This document shows, one piece after another, positions 61,915 to 64,000 of a DNA stretch of 64,000 nt. Within the stretch, counting starts at the first letter, position 1. Each line of letters begins with the position of its first letter. Below the pieces are notes generated by a model. It made no database searches. It saw only the letters and a program-made list of their open reading frames with translations, and was not told where the DNA came from. The DNA lies in the NCBI RefSeq assembly GCF_028736215.1, contig NZ_CP117883.1, forward strand, positions 5,580,001 to 5,644,000, written 5' to 3'. This DNA is from Mucilaginibacter sp. KACC 22773 (lineage in GTDB: Bacteria; Bacteroidota; Bacteroidia; Sphingobacteriales; Sphingobacteriaceae). The translations under genes were made by a program, and so were the position numbers.

Positions 61915-62086
61915 GTGATATTTTCTAACTTGTTCAATCACCAACAATATTTCAATCTTAAGTTCAAGGTAAAAAGCAATGCCAAGTTATAATTTTCCAT
62001 TTTACACTATTGGCTTGCATAGCACCATGCTTTATACATTTATCCCTTTGCTATTCGCCGCTTATCTTTCGGTATTTAATATAAAA

Positions 62087-62104
62087 TGTAATAATATTAT
62101 TACA
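62087..62104. promoter_or_regulatory. Perfect 18-bp palindrome upstream of the beta-barrel gene
   Basis: TGTAATAATATTATTACA is fully self-complementary. It lies 173 bp after the permease stop and 168 bp before the next gene, downstream of a near-consensus promoter box (TATCTTTC, 62063-62070). It could be an operator for a dimeric regulator. Confidence 0.45.
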
Positions 62105-62167
62105 CTACAAGCCCATATTTGTTTACTAAGATGAAAATCAATTGCTTGCATACTTTAAAAAATTCAT

Positions 62168-62220
62168 AAATGTTAAATTTTTGGCTTTAAATGTTAAATA
62201 TACAGGTGCAAATGTTAAAT
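62168..62220 (+). promoter_or_regulatory. Three 11-bp direct repeats at exact 21-bp spacing (LytTR-like sites)
   Basis: AAATGTTAAAT occurs at 62168-62178, 62189-62199 and 62210-62220 without a mismatch. The period is exactly 21 bp, two helical turns, while the 10-bp spacers differ. LytTR proteins such as AgrA bind 9-bp direct repeats with 12-bp spacers; AATGTTAAA fits the published consensus at seven of nine positions. The array ends 2 bp before the -33 element, a typical activator position. Confidence 0.75.
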
Positions 62221-62222
62221 CG

Positions 62223-62254
62223 TTTTGATTACTAAAAACTTAGTTATATCTTGG
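62223..62254 (+). promoter_or_regulatory. Promoter of the beta-barrel protein gene
   Basis: TTTTG at 62223-62227, a 19-bp spacer and TATCTTGG at 62247-62254 resemble the Bacteroidota consensus with one mismatch in the -7 box. A weak box is expected for a promoter that needs an activator. Confidence 0.5.
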
Positions 62255-62271
62255 TTTCCATAAATAACCTT

Positions 62272-64000
62272 ATGAAAATCACAATTACTGCACTAATAAT
62301 ACTCCTGCTTGGTACAGCTTCTGTTTTTGCACAAAATACTTATTCCATCAAAGGCGGAGTTGCCGATACGGCTTCAAATTCTAAATTAACCAACGCTACT
62401 GTTGCTGTTTTAAATGCCAAAGATTCTATCCTGCAAAAGTTTACCCGGGTAAACGACGGTCAGTTTGCCATCAATAATCTAAAAAAAGGTAAATTCATTT
62501 TGCTGGTAAGCTACTCTGGCTATGCCGATTTTGTAGAGCGTTTTACACTCGATTCGGCACATACCACGCACGATTTTGGCCGCATAGGCATGATACTTAA
62601 AACACAGCTGCTTAAAGAAGTTATTATAAAAGCCCAGGTAGCGGCGGTTAAAATTAAGGGCGATACTACCGAATTTAATGCCAATGCATTTACTGTACAA
62701 CCGAACGCAAAAGTAGAAGACCTTTTGAAGGAGCTTCCAGGCATCCAGGTGGATAAGGATGGTAAAATTACCGCCCAGGGCCAAACCGTAAGTAAGGTTT
62801 TGGTTGATGGCGAGGAATTTTTTGGCGATGACCCAACCCTGGTTACCAAAAACCTGCGTGCAGATATGGTAGATAAAGTACAGCTTTACGATAAAAAAAG
62901 CGACCAGGCCGCATTTACCGGTATTGATGACGGGGTGAAAAATAAAACCATCAACATTAAGCTTAAAGAGGATAAAAAGAACGGCTATTTTGGCAAACTG
63001 GATGCTGAAGGCGGTACCGATAAATATTACCAGGAACAACTGATGTTTAACCGCTTTAAGGGAAAGCAAAAGTTTTCGGTTTATGGTACTATAGGCAATA
63101 CCGGTAAAATAGGCCTTGGCTGGAGAGACGAAAATAAATACGGCGGCACCGGCCTGGAGTTTAGCGACGACGGCGGCTTATTCTTTAACGGAGGCGGCGA
63201 CGAGAGCGACCTTGACAGCTGGAATGGCAGGTTTGAAGGCGAGGGTATCCCATTAGCACGCACCGCCGGTGCACATTATGATACCAAATGGAATGCTGAT
63301 AAACAATCAATCAACGCCAATTATAAAATAGGCTCGCTTGATGTGGATGGAACAAAAAACATCTTAACCCAAAATACACTGCCGGGCAATTTTATCAACA
63401 GCAACTCCGATCAAACCTTTCATAAATATATGTTTCGCCAAAAGCTTGATTTAACGTACCAGGTAAAACTGGATACGTCATCAAATTTAAAGCTGATGGT
63501 TGACGGAACTGATAAACACAGCAAGGTTGATAATACTTACACCTCGACAAGCTTACGCCAAAACGGTACTAAGCTAAACACCAATAACCGGACAGTAAAC
63601 AATGATGTTACCGACAAAATATTTCATGCAAGCGCTTTTTACACCAAAAAATTTAAAAGAGTAGGACGCACATTATCGGTAAACATCAGCGAAGCTTACA
63701 ATGAAAGCGATGCGAAGGGCTTTTTGAAATCAAACACGGCGTTTTTTGATACGCTGGAAAATGCAACCAGTACGCAGGCCATAGATCAGCGTAAAACCAC
63801 CCAAACTAAAAATAATGTATTAAGCTCCACTGTAACCTATACCGAGCCGCTATCTAAAAAGTTTTCGGCTGTTGTAAATTACGGCATCAACGTGAACAAC
63901 GGAACCTCAGACAGGCGCTCCTACAACCAATCGGCCCCGGGTGTTTATAACGTACAAATTGATTCGCTGAGCAATAATTATAAGCTTAATCAGCTTTCTA
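62272..64000 (+). CDS. Outer-membrane beta-barrel protein (TonB-receptor-like), truncated by the window
   Basis: About 576 residues are visible. Signal peptide (1-20, cleavage after VFA), a carboxypeptidase-regulatory-like domain (about 24-105, with VADTASNSKLTNATVAVL), and a plug-like region (about 118-230) with VEDLLKELPGIQVDKDG and VLVDGEEFFGDDP. Barrel strands follow. It lacks the SusC hallmark VVVGYG. Such proteins in Bacteroidota are annotated as outer-membrane beta-barrel family or TonB-dependent receptors; the substrate is unknown. Three LytTR-like sites lie upstream of its promoter. Confidence 0.85.
   Translation, partial: MKITITALIILLLGTASVFAQNTYSIKGGVADTASNSKLTNATVAVLNAKDSILQKFTRVNDGQFAINNLKKGKFILLVSYSGYADFVERFTLDSAHTTHDFGRIGMILKTQLLKEVIIKAQVAAVKIKGDTTEFNANAFTVQPNAKVEDLLKELPGIQVDKDGKITAQGQTVSKVLVDGEEFFGDDPTLVTKNLRADMVDKVQLYDKKSDQAAFTGIDDGVKNKTINIKLKEDKKNGYFGKLDAEGGTDKYYQEQLMFNRFKGKQKFSVYGTIGNTGKIGLGWRDENKYGGTGLEFSDDGGLFFNGGGDESDLDSWNGRFEGEGIPLARTAGAHYDTKWNADKQSINANYKIGSLDVDGTKNILTQNTLPGNFINSNSDQTFHKYMFRQKLDLTYQVKLDTSSNLKLMVDGTDKHSKVDNTYTSTSLRQNGTKLNTNNRTVNNDVTDKIFHASAFYTKKFKRVGRTLSVNISEAYNESDAKGFLKSNTAFFDTLENATSTQAIDQRKTTQTKNNVLSSTVTYTEPLSKKFSAVVNYGINVNNGTSDRRSYNQSAPGVYNVQIDSLSNNYKLNQLS

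Overview
The window looks like a chromosomal segment of a Sphingobacteriaceae-type member of the Bacteroidota (Mucilaginibacter/Pedobacter-like). The reasons are a SusC/SusD pair, PorV and GldJ of the type IX secretion and gliding machinery, DUF4293, DUF4159 and DUF5916 proteins, a complete 14-gene complex I operon with a short NuoG, an ExbB-ExbD-ExbD-TonB cluster, the absence of Shine-Dalgarno sequences, and several promoters of the Bacteroidota TAnnTTTG type. Base composition is even, and there are no tRNA or rRNA genes, phage genes, transposases or CRISPR arrays.

Layout. 1-3.7 kb: the start of a kdp potassium-ATPase operon read leftwards (30-aa membrane peptide, kdpF, kdpA, kdpB; the rest lies outside). 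4-9.5 kb: a DUF892 protein, a DUF4293 protein, a DeaD-type RNA helicase, two small exported proteins and gpsA. 9.7-15.3 kb: an ATP-grasp-like protein, a Cys-rich membrane peptide, a 1151-aa GH18-like/deacetylase/GT2 fusion, and ispF. 15.3-18.4 kb: porV divergent from gldJ. 18.7-23.3 kb: a lone susC-susD pair. 23.4-27.9 kb: an orphan biotin carrier, DUF4159, rsmE, a CorC-like protein, ppa and a DedA protein. 28-41.4 kb: nuoA to nuoN. 41.6-47.5 kb: the exbB-exbD-exbD-tonB operon with a PstS-like lipoprotein and a TPR protein. 47.8-52.4 kb: a SUI1-like factor, a lipid kinase, metK behind a SAM-II riboswitch, a YncE-like protein and an SRPBCC protein. 52.6-61.9 kb: DUF5916, a LytS/LytTR two-component pair, a class V aminotransferase divergent from an Lrp/AsnC regulator, a PQQ-type dehydrogenase with cytochrome c, and an APC permease. 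62.3 kb to the end: the start of an outer-membrane beta-barrel protein.

The least explained signal is in the spacers. At least ten gene-edge sites carry short, degenerate tandem arrays with a fixed 7-bp period but a different 7-mer at each site (for example AGAATCA, CGAAATC, GGTTAAA, GTTATAC, ACCACTC). Three spacers are bracketed by such arrays on both sides, and five combine them with REP/REPIN-like palindromes. One palindrome family has a constant loop (GAGGAACGA) and compensatory stem changes. Arrays also sit inside the nuo operon at junctions that would otherwise be tight.

Two regulatory signals also stand out. Three 11-bp direct repeats spaced exactly 21 bp sit next to the promoter of the last gene; they resemble LytTR sites, and a LytTR regulator is encoded 6 kb away. 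The SAM-II aptamer before metK has an enlarged loop with its own hairpin and is followed by an out-of-frame upstream ORF that overlaps the metK start.
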